Below, one piece after another: positions 1 to 8,286 of a DNA stretch of 64,000 nucleotides. The notes beneath the pieces were generated by a model that was not told the origin of the DNA, made no database searches, and saw nothing but the letters and a program-made list of their open reading frames with translations. The DNA comes from Parvibaculum sp. GTDB lineage: Bacteria > Pseudomonadota > Alphaproteobacteria > Parvibaculales > Parvibaculaceae. The stretch covers positions 1,240,001 to 1,304,000 of the forward strand of contig NZ_JAHBYN010000001.1 in assembly GCF_019635935.1 (NCBI RefSeq), in the 5' to 3' direction. Position 1 is the stretch's first letter. Every line of letters starts with the position of its first letter. Position numbers and translations under genes: made by a program.

Positions 1-1
1 A

Positions 2-925
2 AGGATTCCGCTTCCCGACCCCGGACATGGCGAAATCCTGATCAAGGTCGAGGGTGCCGGCGTCAACCGCCCGGACACGATCCAGCGCATGGGCCTTTAT
101 CCGCCGCCGCCCGGCGCGCCGGAAACGCCGGGGCTCGAAGTCGCGGGCAAGGTCGTGGCCACGGGTCCGGGCGTGACGATGTGGAAAGCGGGCGACAAGG
201 TCTGCGCGCTGGTGGGGGGCGGCGGCTATGCCGAATACTGCCTTGCGCATGAAGCGCATGCCCTGCCTGTGCCACGGGGACTGTCGATGACGGAAGCGGC
301 GGCGCTGCCCGAAACCTTCTTCACCGTCTGGACCAATGTCTTCGGGCGCGGAAACCTGAAGGCCGGCGAGACCTTGCTGGTGCATGGCGGCTCGAGCGGC
401 ATCGGCACGACGGCGATCCAGCTTGCAAGCATTTTCGGCGCGAAGGTCATCGCGACGGCGGGCTCGGCCGAAAAATGCGCGGCCTGCCTGAAGCTCGGCG
501 CCGACGCGGCAATCAACTACCGCGACGCCGATTTCGTCGCCGAGACGAAACGGCTGACCGGCGACCGCGGCGCCGATGTGATCCTCGACATGGTGGGCGG
601 CGACTATATTCCCCGCAACATCCAGGCGGCCGCCACGGACGGGCGCATCGTCTCGATCGCCTTCCTGAACGGGCCGACGGCGGAGGTGAACTTCCTGCCC
701 GTGATGCTGAAACGGCTGATGCTGACGGGCTCGACACTCCGTCCACGGAGCATCGAGGAAAAGGCGGCGCTCGCCCGCGCCTTGCGCGAAAAGGTCTGGC
801 CGCTGATCGAGGCGGGGCGCATAAAACCCTTGATAGACACGGTCTTTCCGCTGGCCGACGCCGCGAAAGCGCATGCCCTTATGGAAAAGAGCAGCCATAT
901 CGGCAAGATAATCCTCACCGTTTGA
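2..925 (+). CDS. NAD(P)H:quinone oxidoreductase, zinc-independent MDR family (5' truncated by window edge)
   Basis: Reading frame open from base 2, so the N-terminus lies outside the window; 307 residues remain. The fold is that of quinone oxidoreductase/PIG3-type medium-chain reductases: a GroES-like N-terminal part (GAGVNRPDTIQR) followed by a Rossmann domain with the nucleotide loop VHGGSSGIGTTAIQLA. No structural zinc cysteines are visible, which fits the quinone oxidoreductase branch rather than alcohol dehydrogenases. Members reduce quinones or enones with NADPH in the cytoplasm. The exact substrate cannot be read from sequence. The frame ends with TGA, followed by about 160 bp without a gene. 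Confidence 0.85.
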   Translation, partial: RIPLPDPGHGEILIKVEGAGVNRPDTIQRMGLYPPPPGAPETPGLEVAGKVVATGPGVTMWKAGDKVCALVGGGGYAEYCLAHEAHALPVPRGLSMTEAAALPETFFTVWTNVFGRGNLKAGETLLVHGGSSGIGTTAIQLASIFGAKVIATAGSAEKCAACLKLGADAAINYRDADFVAETKRLTGDRGADVILDMVGGDYIPRNIQAAATDGRIVSIAFLNGPTAEVNFLPVMLKRLMLTGSTLRPRSIEEKAALARALREKVWPLIEAGRIKPLIDTVFPLADAAKAHALMEKSSHIGKIILTV

Positions 926-1085
926 GCCATATTCCGCGCGGCCTCATTCGCGCCCGAAATCATCACAGTCTCTCCTCTAAATCGTCATAAGCCTCCCCGA
1001 AGGTCCGGCCCGCGGATGTCGCCGCTCGCGCGATGCCGCACACGGTCGCAAGGCCGGATCTTCCATGACGCAAAGGAGAATACCG

Positions 1086-1646
1086 ATGAAGAACTTCAAA
1101 AGATTCATGCTTGCCGCCGCCTTCGCCGCGGCGACATCGGTTTCGCTTGGCGCATTTCAAGGCGCTCATGCGGCGACAGCCGAGGACTTGAACAAGGAGG
1201 CCGCGCATGCTCTCGAGAAGCTCTACGAGACCAATGCGGTCGCGAAGGAAATCGGCGAACAGGCGCAGGCGATCCTCGTCTTCCCCAATATCGTCAAGGC
1301 GGGCCTCGTTTTCGGCGGTGCCTATGGCGAGGGCGTCCTCAACGAAGGCGGCGCGATGCAGCGCTACTACAATTCCGTGACCGGCTCCTGGGGCCTGCAG
1401 GCGGGCGCGCAATCCTATGGCTATGCGGTTTTCCTGATGAACGACAAGGCCGTCGACTATCTGAAGGAGACGGCTGGTTGGGAGATCGGCGTCGGCCCGA
1501 CGGTCGTCGTGGTTGACGAAGGCGCCGCCAAGAACCTCTCGACCTCGACGCTGAAGGAAGACGCCTATGCCTTCATCTTCGACCAGAAGGGCCTGATGGC
1601 CGGCGTCAGCATCGAGGGCACGAAGATCACCGAAATCAAGCGCTAA
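1086..1646 (+). CDS. Exported YSC84-related (SYLF-domain) protein
   Basis: 186 residues beginning with a signal peptide (MKNFKRFMLAAAFAAA, cleavage probably after GAHA). The mature part matches the YSC84/SYLF lipid-binding domain: ILVFPNIVKAGLVFGGAYGEG, GSWGLQAGAQSYGYAVFLMN and GVSIEGTKI are family hallmarks. Bacterial members are exported and of uncertain role; lipid or phosphoinositide binding is known only for eukaryotic relatives. The start is set at 1086 because AAGGAG lies 7 bases upstream; the in-frame ATG at 1065 overlaps that ribosome binding site and lacks its own. A strong terminator follows directly, so it is probably monocistronic. Confidence 0.85.
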   Translation: MKNFKRFMLAAAFAAATSVSLGAFQGAHAATAEDLNKEAAHALEKLYETNAVAKEIGEQAQAILVFPNIVKAGLVFGGAYGEGVLNEGGAMQRYYNSVTGSWGLQAGAQSYGYAVFLMNDKAVDYLKETAGWEIGVGPTVVVVDEGAAKNLSTSTLKEDAYAFIFDQKGLMAGVSIEGTKITEIKR

Positions 1647-1664
1647 ACACCGCGCCCGCCATTG

Positions 1665-1700
1665 AAAAAGGCCGGAATCCCGAGGGTTCCGGCCTTTTTT
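1665..1700 (+). terminator. Intrinsic terminator of the YSC84-like gene
   Basis: Hairpin AAGGCCGGAA / TTCCGGCCTT with a short loop followed by a T run, 20 bp after the stop codon. Confidence 0.85.
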
Positions 1701-1847
1701 CGGTGCGCTTCACAAATCGCGAACGCCCCATCATTCCGCTTTCATTGACCGCTTTTTCGCCCTATATAACGGCCTTAATCCAACTCTTCGATGGACAGGA
1801 AAAGCGGTTTATCCGGCGGGCTCGCCGGGTGAACCAGAGGAAGCAAC

Positions 1848-2585
1848 ATGATTCAGCCCCTTATGCCCAAGGCGACGGCCGTCTGGCTTGTCGAAAACAC
1901 CGCGCTGACTTTCGACCAGGTGGCCGACTTCTGCGGCCTGCATGTGCTCGAAGTGAAGGGCATCGCGGATGGCGACGTGGCGCAGGGGATCAAGGGCATG
2001 GACCCCGTGGTCTCCGGCCAGTTGACGCGCGCCGAGATCGAGCGCTGCCAGCAGGACCCGGATGCGCGCCTGCAAACCGCTGAAAGCAAATACAAAATCC
2101 CGCCGATCCCGACGCGCAAGGGCCCGCGCTACACGCCCGTATCGCGCCGTCAGGACCGCCCGGACGCGATCGCCTGGCTGTTGCGCAACCACCCGGAACT
2201 GCCGGACTCGCAGGTCGCAAAGCTCGTCGGCACCACCAAGCCGACGATCCAGAGCGTGCGCGACCGCAGCCACTGGAATTCGCCCAACATCAAGCCGGTC
2301 GATCCCGTAACCCTCGGTCTTTGCACGCAAATCGAGCTCGACGCGGCGGTGCAGAAAGCCGCGCGCAAGGCCGAGCGCGAACGCAAGAAGGCCAACAAGG
2401 CGGCCGGCATCACCGAAACGCTGCTGCCGGCGAGCGAAACCGCGCCCCAGCCCGCCGAACCGCTGCACGCGACCATCGCCGCGCCGGAAAAGAAGCCGGA
2501 AGACGAGGAACGCAAGAGCTACGACGCCGACAGCGTTTTCGCGAAGCTGAAAGACGTCAAGATCGAGGAGGACGGCGAGGAATAA
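1848..2585 (+). CDS. trcR: TrcR/DUF1013 family cell-cycle transcriptional regulator
   Basis: 245 residues matching the alphaproteobacterial DUF1013/TrcR family. The N-terminal half (MIQPLMPKATAVWLVENTAL) begins a helix-turn-helix-like region. A second conserved block contains DAIAWLLRNHPELPDSQVAKL and GTTKPTIQSVRDRSHWN. The C-terminal third is charged and low in complexity (AERERKKANKAAG, then Pro/Glu-rich), as usual for the family. Members are cytoplasmic regulators linked to cell-cycle control in Alphaproteobacteria. Start chosen at the ATG with GAGGAAGC upstream. A terminator follows, then the composite intergenic element described separately. Confidence 0.85.
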   Translation: MIQPLMPKATAVWLVENTALTFDQVADFCGLHVLEVKGIADGDVAQGIKGMDPVVSGQLTRAEIERCQQDPDARLQTAESKYKIPPIPTRKGPRYTPVSRRQDRPDAIAWLLRNHPELPDSQVAKLVGTTKPTIQSVRDRSHWNSPNIKPVDPVTLGLCTQIELDAAVQKAARKAERERKKANKAAGITETLLPASETAPQPAEPLHATIAAPEKKPEDEERKSYDADSVFAKLKDVKIEEDGEE

Positions 2586-2899
2586 TCCCCGCTTGTTGTC
2601 CCTGTACTGTCACAAATGAAAAGGCGCGGAAACCCGCGCCTTTTTCTTTTTCGCCCGCGACTGTCATCGAACTGTCAAAAATCTGTCACAAACACCCGGA
2701 TTTTTGATCCGTCTACGGATGATAGGCGGGGATAAAAATAAGTAATCCCCGGTTTTGACACCCGCAATGAACCGGCGCCGAACATTTTGCGTTTTTGCGA
2801 GGGTGGTCTTGCGAGCCGGGGATAAGTTTTGCAGCGGCGTCATGCTCGATGAAAGCGGGGATAAGTAAAGTTATCCCCGGTTTGCGCGCACCGCCCGTC
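2586..2899. repeat. Composite non-coding element, copy A (convergent intergenic region)
   Basis: No gene fits this 314-bp stretch between the 3' ends of trcR and the SDR gene. It carries ACTGTCATCGAACTGTCAAA...CACAAA (33 nt, 2660-2692), the palindromic box ATCCGTCTACGGATGA (2707-2722), and GGGGATAA/TTATCCCC words at 2728, 2818, 2857 and 2871. The last two form a perfect dyad with a 6-nt spacer (2857-2878). The same 33-mer (one mismatch), the same box and the same GGGATAAGT dyad recur in copy B near 37.6-37.9 kb, again between convergent genes. Function unknown. Confidence 0.75.
2618..2646 (+). terminator. Terminator after trcR
   Basis: Stem GGCGCGG / CCGCGCC with AAA(A) before and TTTTTCTTTT after. 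Located 33 bp beyond the trcR stop. Confidence 0.8.
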
Positions 2900-3730
2900 C
2901 TACTTCTTCTTCTCTTCGTCCTTCGTCTTCACCGGCGGCGGGGCGAGGTAGTTGAGGGAGAGGCGGCCGCCATCGGCATAGATGGTCTGGCCGGTCATGT
3001 AGCTCGCGGCATCCGACGCGAGAAAGACCGCGATGGAGGCGATTTCCTCCGGCTGGCCGACGCGGCCCAAGGGCGTGCGCGACATCATCACTTTCTGCGC
3101 GCGCTCGTCGGTGTTGACGGCGCCGGCCATCGGCGTCGCGATGGTGCCGGGGCCGATCGCGTTGACGCGGATGCCGTAAGGCGCAAGCGACAGCGCCATC
3201 GCCTCGGTGAGCTGCTTGACGCCGCCCTTCGACGCGACATAGGCGGTCTGGTCGGCAATCGCGAGGACGGCGTTGATCGACGACATGTTGACGATGACGC
3301 CGGGCGGGTGACCTTCCTCGATCTGCTTGACCATTTGTTGCGCGGCCGCCTGGCCGACCAGGAAATGACCCTTGAGATTGATGCGGATGACGCGGTCGAA
3401 CTCTTCTTCCTCAAGCGTCAGGAAACTCGCGCCCTTCGAAACCACACCGGCATTGTTGACGAGAATATCGACGCGCTCGAAAGCATCCGTCGTCGCGCAG
3501 ACGAGATTGCGCACGTCGAGCCGCTCGCCGACATCGCAATACCGGAAGCGCGCCTCGCCGCCGCGGTCGGCGATTTCGGCGGCGACCGCCTCGCCCGCTT
3601 CCTCGTCGACATCGCAGAGCATCACCTTCGCGCCCTGATCGGCAAAGGCATGCGCGACCGCGCGCCCGATGCCGCTCGCGCCGCCGGTGACGATCGCAAC
3701 CTTGCCCTTGAGAGTTTCGCCTGCCGCCAT
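2900..3730 (-). CDS. Short-chain dehydrogenase/reductase (SDR)
   Basis: 276-residue classical SDR. Visible motifs: cofactor loop TGGASGIG near residue 15, NNAG in the middle, the active-site Ser in MSSINA and YVASK (Tyr-x3-Lys), and the GPGTIATPM segment after the catalytic site. The DVDEEAG stretch after beta-2 (acidic residue) suggests NAD(H) preference. The C-terminus carries an unusual tail, PPPVKTKDEEKKK. The start is set at the ATG at 3730 (GGAG 8 bases upstream) rather than a longer frame that would run through upstream non-coding DNA. Substrate unknown. Confidence 0.9.
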   Translation of the reverse strand: MAAGETLKGKVAIVTGGASGIGRAVAHAFADQGAKVMLCDVDEEAGEAVAAEIADRGGEARFRYCDVGERLDVRNLVCATTDAFERVDILVNNAGVVSKGASFLTLEEEEFDRVIRINLKGHFLVGQAAAQQMVKQIEEGHPPGVIVNMSSINAVLAIADQTAYVASKGGVKQLTEAMALSLAPYGIRVNAIGPGTIATPMAGAVNTDERAQKVMMSRTPLGRVGQPEEIASIAVFLASDAASYMTGQTIYADGGRLSLNYLAPPPVKTKDEEKKK

Positions 3731-3829
3731 GAGGATGCTCCGGGTTTCGGGAAGGGGGAGGTATAGCATCTGGGGGGTGCGGTGGGGAGAGGCAAGGGAG
3801 GGCTGCATTTCTCGAACCACCAACAGAGT

Positions 3830-3965
3830 TGTCACCCCGGCGAAAGCCGGGGTCCATTGGTTCCCTCAGCAAGTGCGATTGCGCATGGCGTCAGCGCCGG
3901 CGCGCAACATTCAAGGCCGTTGCAAGAAGCACTGCGAATGGGCCCCGGCTTTCGCCGGGGTGACA
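3830..3965. repeat. 136-bp inverted-repeat element, copy 1
   Basis: Begins TGTCACCCCGGCGAAAGCCG and ends with the inverted counterpart CGGCTTTCGCCGGGGTGACA. Each end is itself a hairpin (CCCCGGC-GAAA-GCCGGGG). A second copy of identical length lies at 6030-6165 in opposite orientation. GTCACCCCGGCGAAAGCCGGGG-type ends are common intergenic repeats in Alphaproteobacteria. No target-site duplication is obvious. Confidence 0.85.
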
Positions 3966-4005
3966 CTGATTTTTGTTGAGCGCATCGGAAAAACTCGCGC
4001 GCCCC

Positions 4006-5907
4006 CTACCGTCCCAGCCCCGCCTTCAGCACGGCTTCGATTTCGCCGAGCACCGCCGGGTCGTCGATGGTGGCGGGCGTGTCCCATTTCTCGCCGTCGG
4101 CGATCTTGCGCATGGTGCCGCGCAAGACCTTGCCCGAGCGGGTTTTTGGCAGGCGCTGCACGATCATCGCGGTCTTGAAGGCGGCGACGGGACCGATCCG
4201 TTCACGGATGAGTGCGACCGCCTCGCGCTCGATGTCGGCGGCGGGACGCGCGACGCCTGCATTGAGGACGAGGAAACCGACCGGCACCTGGCCCTTCATC
4301 GCATCCGCAATGCCGATGACCGCGCATTCGGCGACGTCCGGGTGGGCGGCCAGCACTTCCTCCATGCCGCCGGTCGACAGGCGGTGGCCGGCGACATTGA
4401 TGATGTCGTCGGTGCGGCTCATCACATAGAGATAGCCGTCCTCGTCCATGAAGCCGGCATCGGCGGTCTTGTAGTAGCCGGGGAAGTCGGCGAGATAGCT
4501 TTCGCGGAAGCCCTGTTCGTTCTGCCACAGCGTCGGCAGGCAGCCCGGCGGCAGCGGCAGCTTGACGACGATGGCGCCGGTCGTGTTGGGGCCGAGCTGC
4601 TTGTTGCTCTCATCCACCACATGGATTTCGTAGCCGGGCAGCGGCACGGTGGGCGAACCGTATTTGACCGGCAGGCGCTCGATGCCCATCGGGTTTGCGA
4701 CCATCGGCCAGCCGCTTTCGGTCTGCCACCAGTGATCGATGACGGGGCGGCCCGACAGCGCCTTCTCGGCCCACTGGATCGTGTCGGGATCGGCGCGCTC
4801 GCCGGCGAGATAAAGCACTTCGAATTTCGAGAGATCGTATTTGCCGACAAGCGCGGCCTGCGGGTCTTCCTTGCGGATGGCGCGGAAGGCGGTGGGCGCG
4901 GTGAACATCGCCTTGACGCCATGCTCGGCAATGATGCGCCAATAGGTGCCGGCATCGGGCGTGCCGACGGGCTTGCCCTCGAAGAGAATGCTCGTGCAGC
5001 CATGCACCAGCGGCCCGTAGACGATGTAGGAATGGCCGACGACCCAGCCGACATCGGACGCCGCCCAGAAGGTGTCGCCGGGGTCGATGTCGTAGACGTT
5101 CTTCATCGACCATTTGAGCGCCACCATATGGCCGCCATTGTCGCGCACCACGCCTTTCGGCTTGCCGGTGGTGCCGGACGTGTAGAGCACATAAAGCGGA
5201 TCGGTGGCGGCGACGGGCACGCATTCAGGCCGCGCATCGGCGGCGGCGGCCTTGTCCATCTCCTCCTTCCAGTCGAAATCGCGGCCCGCGACGAGCACTG
5301 CCTTTTCCATTTCGCGCTGGAAGACGATGGTGGCCGAAACCTTGTGGGCGCTCATCTCGATCGCCTTGTCCATCAGCGGCTTGTAGGCGATGACGCGGCC
5401 GGGCTCGAGGCCGCAAGAGGCCGAGACGATCAGCTTCGGCGTCGCATCGTCGATGCGGGTCGCGAGCTCCTTCGGCGCGAAGCCGCCAAAGACCACCGAA
5501 TGGATCGCGCCGAGCCGCGCGCAGGCGAGCATCGCGACGGCGGCCTGCGGCACCATCGGCATGTAGATCAACACGCGGTCGCCCTTCGTTATGCCGTGGC
5601 GCTGGAGCACGCCGGCAAAGAGCGAAACTTTTTCGAGGAGTTCGGCATAGGTGAATTTCTTGACGCGGCCGAGCATGGCGCTGTCATAGATGAGCGCGGT
5701 GCGCGCGCCATGCCCCGCCTTGACGTGACGGTCGAGCGCGTTCCAGCAGGTGTTGGTTTCCGCGCCGACGAACCAGCGCGAGAGGCCGTTTTTGACTTCG
5801 AGCGTTTGCGTCGCCGGCTTGAACCAGTCGATCTCTTTCGCGGCGTCGGCCCAGAAACCTTCCGGATCCCTTTTCCAGGCGTCGTAAGTGTCCTTGTAGC
5901 CGGTCAT
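4006..5907 (-). CDS. prpE: Propionyl-CoA synthetase (PrpE-like)
   Basis: 633 residues, the usual length of PrpE. An ANL-superfamily ligase that converts propionate, ATP and CoA to propionyl-CoA through an acyl-adenylate in the cytoplasm. Motifs: phosphate loop YTSGTTGKPKGVV, HWWQTESGWPM (PrpE/Acs-type acyl pocket), YKTADAGFMDEDGY, and the catalytic lysine region LPKTRSGKVLRGTMRKI. The tail IADGEKWDTPATIDDP is more like PrpE than acetyl-CoA synthetase. No prp methylcitrate genes are adjacent. The gene is bracketed by two inverted copies of a 136-bp repeat. Acetate as an alternative substrate cannot be excluded. Confidence 0.85.
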   Translation of the reverse strand: MTGYKDTYDAWKRDPEGFWADAAKEIDWFKPATQTLEVKNGLSRWFVGAETNTCWNALDRHVKAGHGARTALIYDSAMLGRVKKFTYAELLEKVSLFAGVLQRHGITKGDRVLIYMPMVPQAAVAMLACARLGAIHSVVFGGFAPKELATRIDDATPKLIVSASCGLEPGRVIAYKPLMDKAIEMSAHKVSATIVFQREMEKAVLVAGRDFDWKEEMDKAAAADARPECVPVAATDPLYVLYTSGTTGKPKGVVRDNGGHMVALKWSMKNVYDIDPGDTFWAASDVGWVVGHSYIVYGPLVHGCTSILFEGKPVGTPDAGTYWRIIAEHGVKAMFTAPTAFRAIRKEDPQAALVGKYDLSKFEVLYLAGERADPDTIQWAEKALSGRPVIDHWWQTESGWPMVANPMGIERLPVKYGSPTVPLPGYEIHVVDESNKQLGPNTTGAIVVKLPLPPGCLPTLWQNEQGFRESYLADFPGYYKTADAGFMDEDGYLYVMSRTDDIINVAGHRLSTGGMEEVLAAHPDVAECAVIGIADAMKGQVPVGFLVLNAGVARPAADIEREAVALIRERIGPVAAFKTAMIVQRLPKTRSGKVLRGTMRKIADGEKWDTPATIDDPAVLGEIEAVLKAGLGR

Positions 5908-6029
5908 CGCGTGGGCCTCCCCGGTGAGTTTCTTGTTGGGGCGAGACTAGCACAGCGGGTTTCGGGGTCGAGGGGTGGAGGATTGGGGCTGGGCGTGTCG
6001 ATCTGCCCATGCTCCAACCAAAAACGCAG

Positions 6030-6165
6030 TGTCACCCCGGCGAAAGCCGGGGCCCACTCGCAGTGCCTCTTGCCGCAGCTGCCCATCATTGAGCGTGGCG
6101 CAAACGCCATGTGCTATCGCTCTTGCTGAGGGAACCAATGGGCCCCGGCTTTCGCCGGGGTGACA
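6030..6165. repeat. 136-bp inverted-repeat element, copy 2
   Basis: Same element as 3830-3965 but inverted. The two end hairpins are nearly identical, and shared internal words in reverse complement include CCATTGGTTCCCTCAGCAAG and GCACTGCGA. It occupies most of the 385-bp gap between prpE and the acyl-CoA ligase. Confidence 0.85.
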
Positions 6166-6292
6166 CTCTTATTTTTGGTTTGTTCAGTGCTCAAAATTTG
6201 CGCATCGACGGCGATCGTCTCCCGCCTTGCCGCTCCGCCGGGTGCTGAGTAACGTGGGGCCAACTCCCCTCCCCCCGCGACGAGGCACGCTC

Positions 6293-7918
6293 ATGACCAA
6301 CCCCTATGAAACCGGTCTCGACAAGAACCCGGCCAATCACCAGCCGCTGTCGCCGCTGAGTTTCCTGAAGCGGGCGGCGGAGGTTTATCCGGACAAGATC
6401 GCGGTGGTGCATGGGAGCCTGCGCCGCGACTATGCGACGCTCTATGCGCGCTGCCGGAAGCTGGCCTCGGCGCTCAGCGAGCGAGGGCTCGGGCTCGGCG
6501 ACACGGTGGCGGTGATCGCGCCGAACATTCCCGAAATGCTGGAACTGCATTATGGGCCGGCGATGACCGGCGCGGTCGTCAACACCATCAACACGCGGCT
6601 CGACGCGGCGGCGATCGGCTTCATGCTCGATCACGGGGAGGCGAAAGCGCTCTTCGTCGACCGGGAATTCGCGGGGCTGGCGAAGGACGCGCTGGCGCTG
6701 GCGAAAGTGAAGCCGTTTGTCATCGACATCGACGACGAATTTTACGACGGGCCGGGCGAGAAGATCGGCGAGACCGATTACGAAAGCTTCATCGCCAAGG
6801 GCGACCCGCATTTCAACTGGCAATTGCCGGCCGACGAGTGGCAGGCGATCAGCCTGAACTACACATCCGGCACGACCGGCAACCCGAAAGGCGTTGTCTA
6901 TCATCATCGCGGCGCCTATCTGCTCGGCATGGGCAACATCGTGACGGCGGGGATGACGGGACACTCGGTCTATCTCTGGACGGTGCCGATGTTTCATTGC
7001 AACGGCTGGTGCTTCACCTGGTCCTTGAGCGTGGTCGCCGGCACGCATGTCTGCCTCAGGCGCGTGACGGCGGCGAACATTTTTGCCGCGATTGCCGACC
7101 ACAAGGTGACGCATATGGCCGGCGCGCCGACCGTGATGGGCTTCCTGATCAACGCGACGGCGGAAGAGAAGCGGAAGCTGCCGAATGTGGTCAACTATTT
7201 CGCCGCCGCCGCGCCGCCGCCGGCGGCCACCATCCGCAAGCTGGAAGCGGAAGGCTTCAACGTCATCCATGTCTACGGGCTCACCGAAACCTACGGGCCG
7301 GCGGTGGTGAACGCCTGGCACGACGAATGGGACGCGCTCGAAACGGACAAGCGCGCCGAGGTGAAGGCGCGGCAGGGCGTCAATTATGTGGTGCTGGAAG
7401 GGATTTCGGTGCGCGACCCGGAAACGATGGAGGAAGTGCCGCGCGACGGCGAGACGATGGGCGAAGTGATGTTCCGCGGCAATGTGACGATGAAGGGCTA
7501 TCTGAAAAACCCGAAGGCGACGGCGGAGGCCTTTGCCGGCGGCTGGTTCCATTCCGGCGATCTCGGCGTCTGGCACAAGGACAACTACATCCAGCTCAAG
7601 GATCGCTCGAAAGACATCATCATTTCGGGCGGCGAGAACATTTCATCGATCGAGGTCGAAGACGCGCTCTACAGGCATCCCGACATTCTGGAAGCGGCCG
7701 TCGTGGCGCGCCCCGACGAGAAATGGGGCGAGACGCCTTGCGCCTTCGTGACGCTGAAAGCGGGCGCGACGCTGACCGAGAAAGACGTGATCGAACATTG
7801 CCGCGCCAACCTCGCGCATTTCAAATGCCCGAAGACGGTGGTCTTCACCGAGCTGCCAAAGACGTCGACCGGCAAGGTGCAGAAATTCAAGCTGCGCGAG
7901 ACGGCGGAGGGGCTGTAG
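6293..7918 (+). CDS. Acyl-CoA synthetase (AMP-forming, medium/long chain)
   Basis: 541-residue ANL-superfamily acid-CoA ligase. Motifs: LNYTSGTTGNPKGVVYHHRG (P-loop), VYGLTETYGP, GGWFHSGDLGVWH, and the C-terminal catalytic lysine in LPKTSTGKVQKF. The pattern is that of FadD3/DmdB-like ligases acting on medium-chain or methylmercaptopropionate-type acids. Which acid is used cannot be told. Start chosen at MTNPYETGLDKNP (6293), because the upstream in-frame ATG would place low-complexity, Pro/Arg-rich residues at the N-terminus. A GC-rich hairpin lies after the stop. Confidence 0.85.
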   Translation: MTNPYETGLDKNPANHQPLSPLSFLKRAAEVYPDKIAVVHGSLRRDYATLYARCRKLASALSERGLGLGDTVAVIAPNIPEMLELHYGPAMTGAVVNTINTRLDAAAIGFMLDHGEAKALFVDREFAGLAKDALALAKVKPFVIDIDDEFYDGPGEKIGETDYESFIAKGDPHFNWQLPADEWQAISLNYTSGTTGNPKGVVYHHRGAYLLGMGNIVTAGMTGHSVYLWTVPMFHCNGWCFTWSLSVVAGTHVCLRRVTAANIFAAIADHKVTHMAGAPTVMGFLINATAEEKRKLPNVVNYFAAAAPPPAATIRKLEAEGFNVIHVYGLTETYGPAVVNAWHDEWDALETDKRAEVKARQGVNYVVLEGISVRDPETMEEVPRDGETMGEVMFRGNVTMKGYLKNPKATAEAFAGGWFHSGDLGVWHKDNYIQLKDRSKDIIISGGENISSIEVEDALYRHPDILEAAVVARPDEKWGETPCAFVTLKAGATLTEKDVIEHCRANLAHFKCPKTVVFTELPKTSTGKVQKFKLRETAEGL

Positions 7919-7938
7919 GCGGACGCCCCGAAATGCAA

Positions 7939-7962
7939 AGCGCCGGGCTTGGGGGCCCGGCG
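7939..7962. terminator. Possible hairpin terminator after the acyl-CoA ligase
   Basis: GCGCCGGGC / GCCCGGCGC stem with a short G-rich loop, but no T tract, so termination is only possible. Confidence 0.35.
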
Positions 7963-7995
7963 CCGGTCGTTTCACGTGAATGCCTGAGTTTCGTG

Positions 7996-8178
7996 TCAGG
8001 CGGCAACGGATCTTTCGCTGCCCAGCCTTTCGATTTCTTCCTTCAGTCGAAGCTTCTGCTTCTTCAATTCGGCGATGTGGAGATCGTCGCTGCTGGGATG
8101 GTGAATTTCGGCCTCGATTTCCACTTCCAGCGCCCGGTGGCGATCACGAAGCTCGGCAATGTGAGACTCCAGAGCCAT
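7996..8178 (-). CDS. YdcH family (DUF465) small coiled-coil protein
   Basis: 60 residues, predicted to be one helical hairpin: ALESHIAELRDRHRALEVEIEA and LHIAELKKQKLRLKEEIERL. Matches DUF465/YdcH, whose members are 60-80 residue cytoplasmic proteins of unknown function. It runs divergently from ubiX; a second YdcH gene lies just after ubiX. Confidence 0.85.
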   Translation of the reverse strand: MALESHIAELRDRHRALEVEIEAEIHHPSSDDLHIAELKKQKLRLKEEIERLGSERSVAA

Positions 8179-8286
8179 CTCATTCCGTCCTTTCGTTAAA
8201 CTTCAGACCTGAAAAGTGTGACTCTTTTCGGGCTCCTTGTCGAACCCTACTCGCAAAGAAAGCGCGGGCATTGTAAAGGTGGGGTT

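Noticed and set aside
2586-2899. Replication origin candidate
   Set aside because: GGGGATAA/TTATCCCC words differ from DnaA boxes at key positions, no AT-rich unwinding region or usual oriC neighbours are present, and a second copy exists 35 kb away.
3973-6129. 718-residue plus-strand frame opposite prpE
   Set aside because: Shadow of the GC-rich prpE gene: composition is His/Asp/Arg/Gly-rich without any motif, while the minus strand gives a full PrpE.
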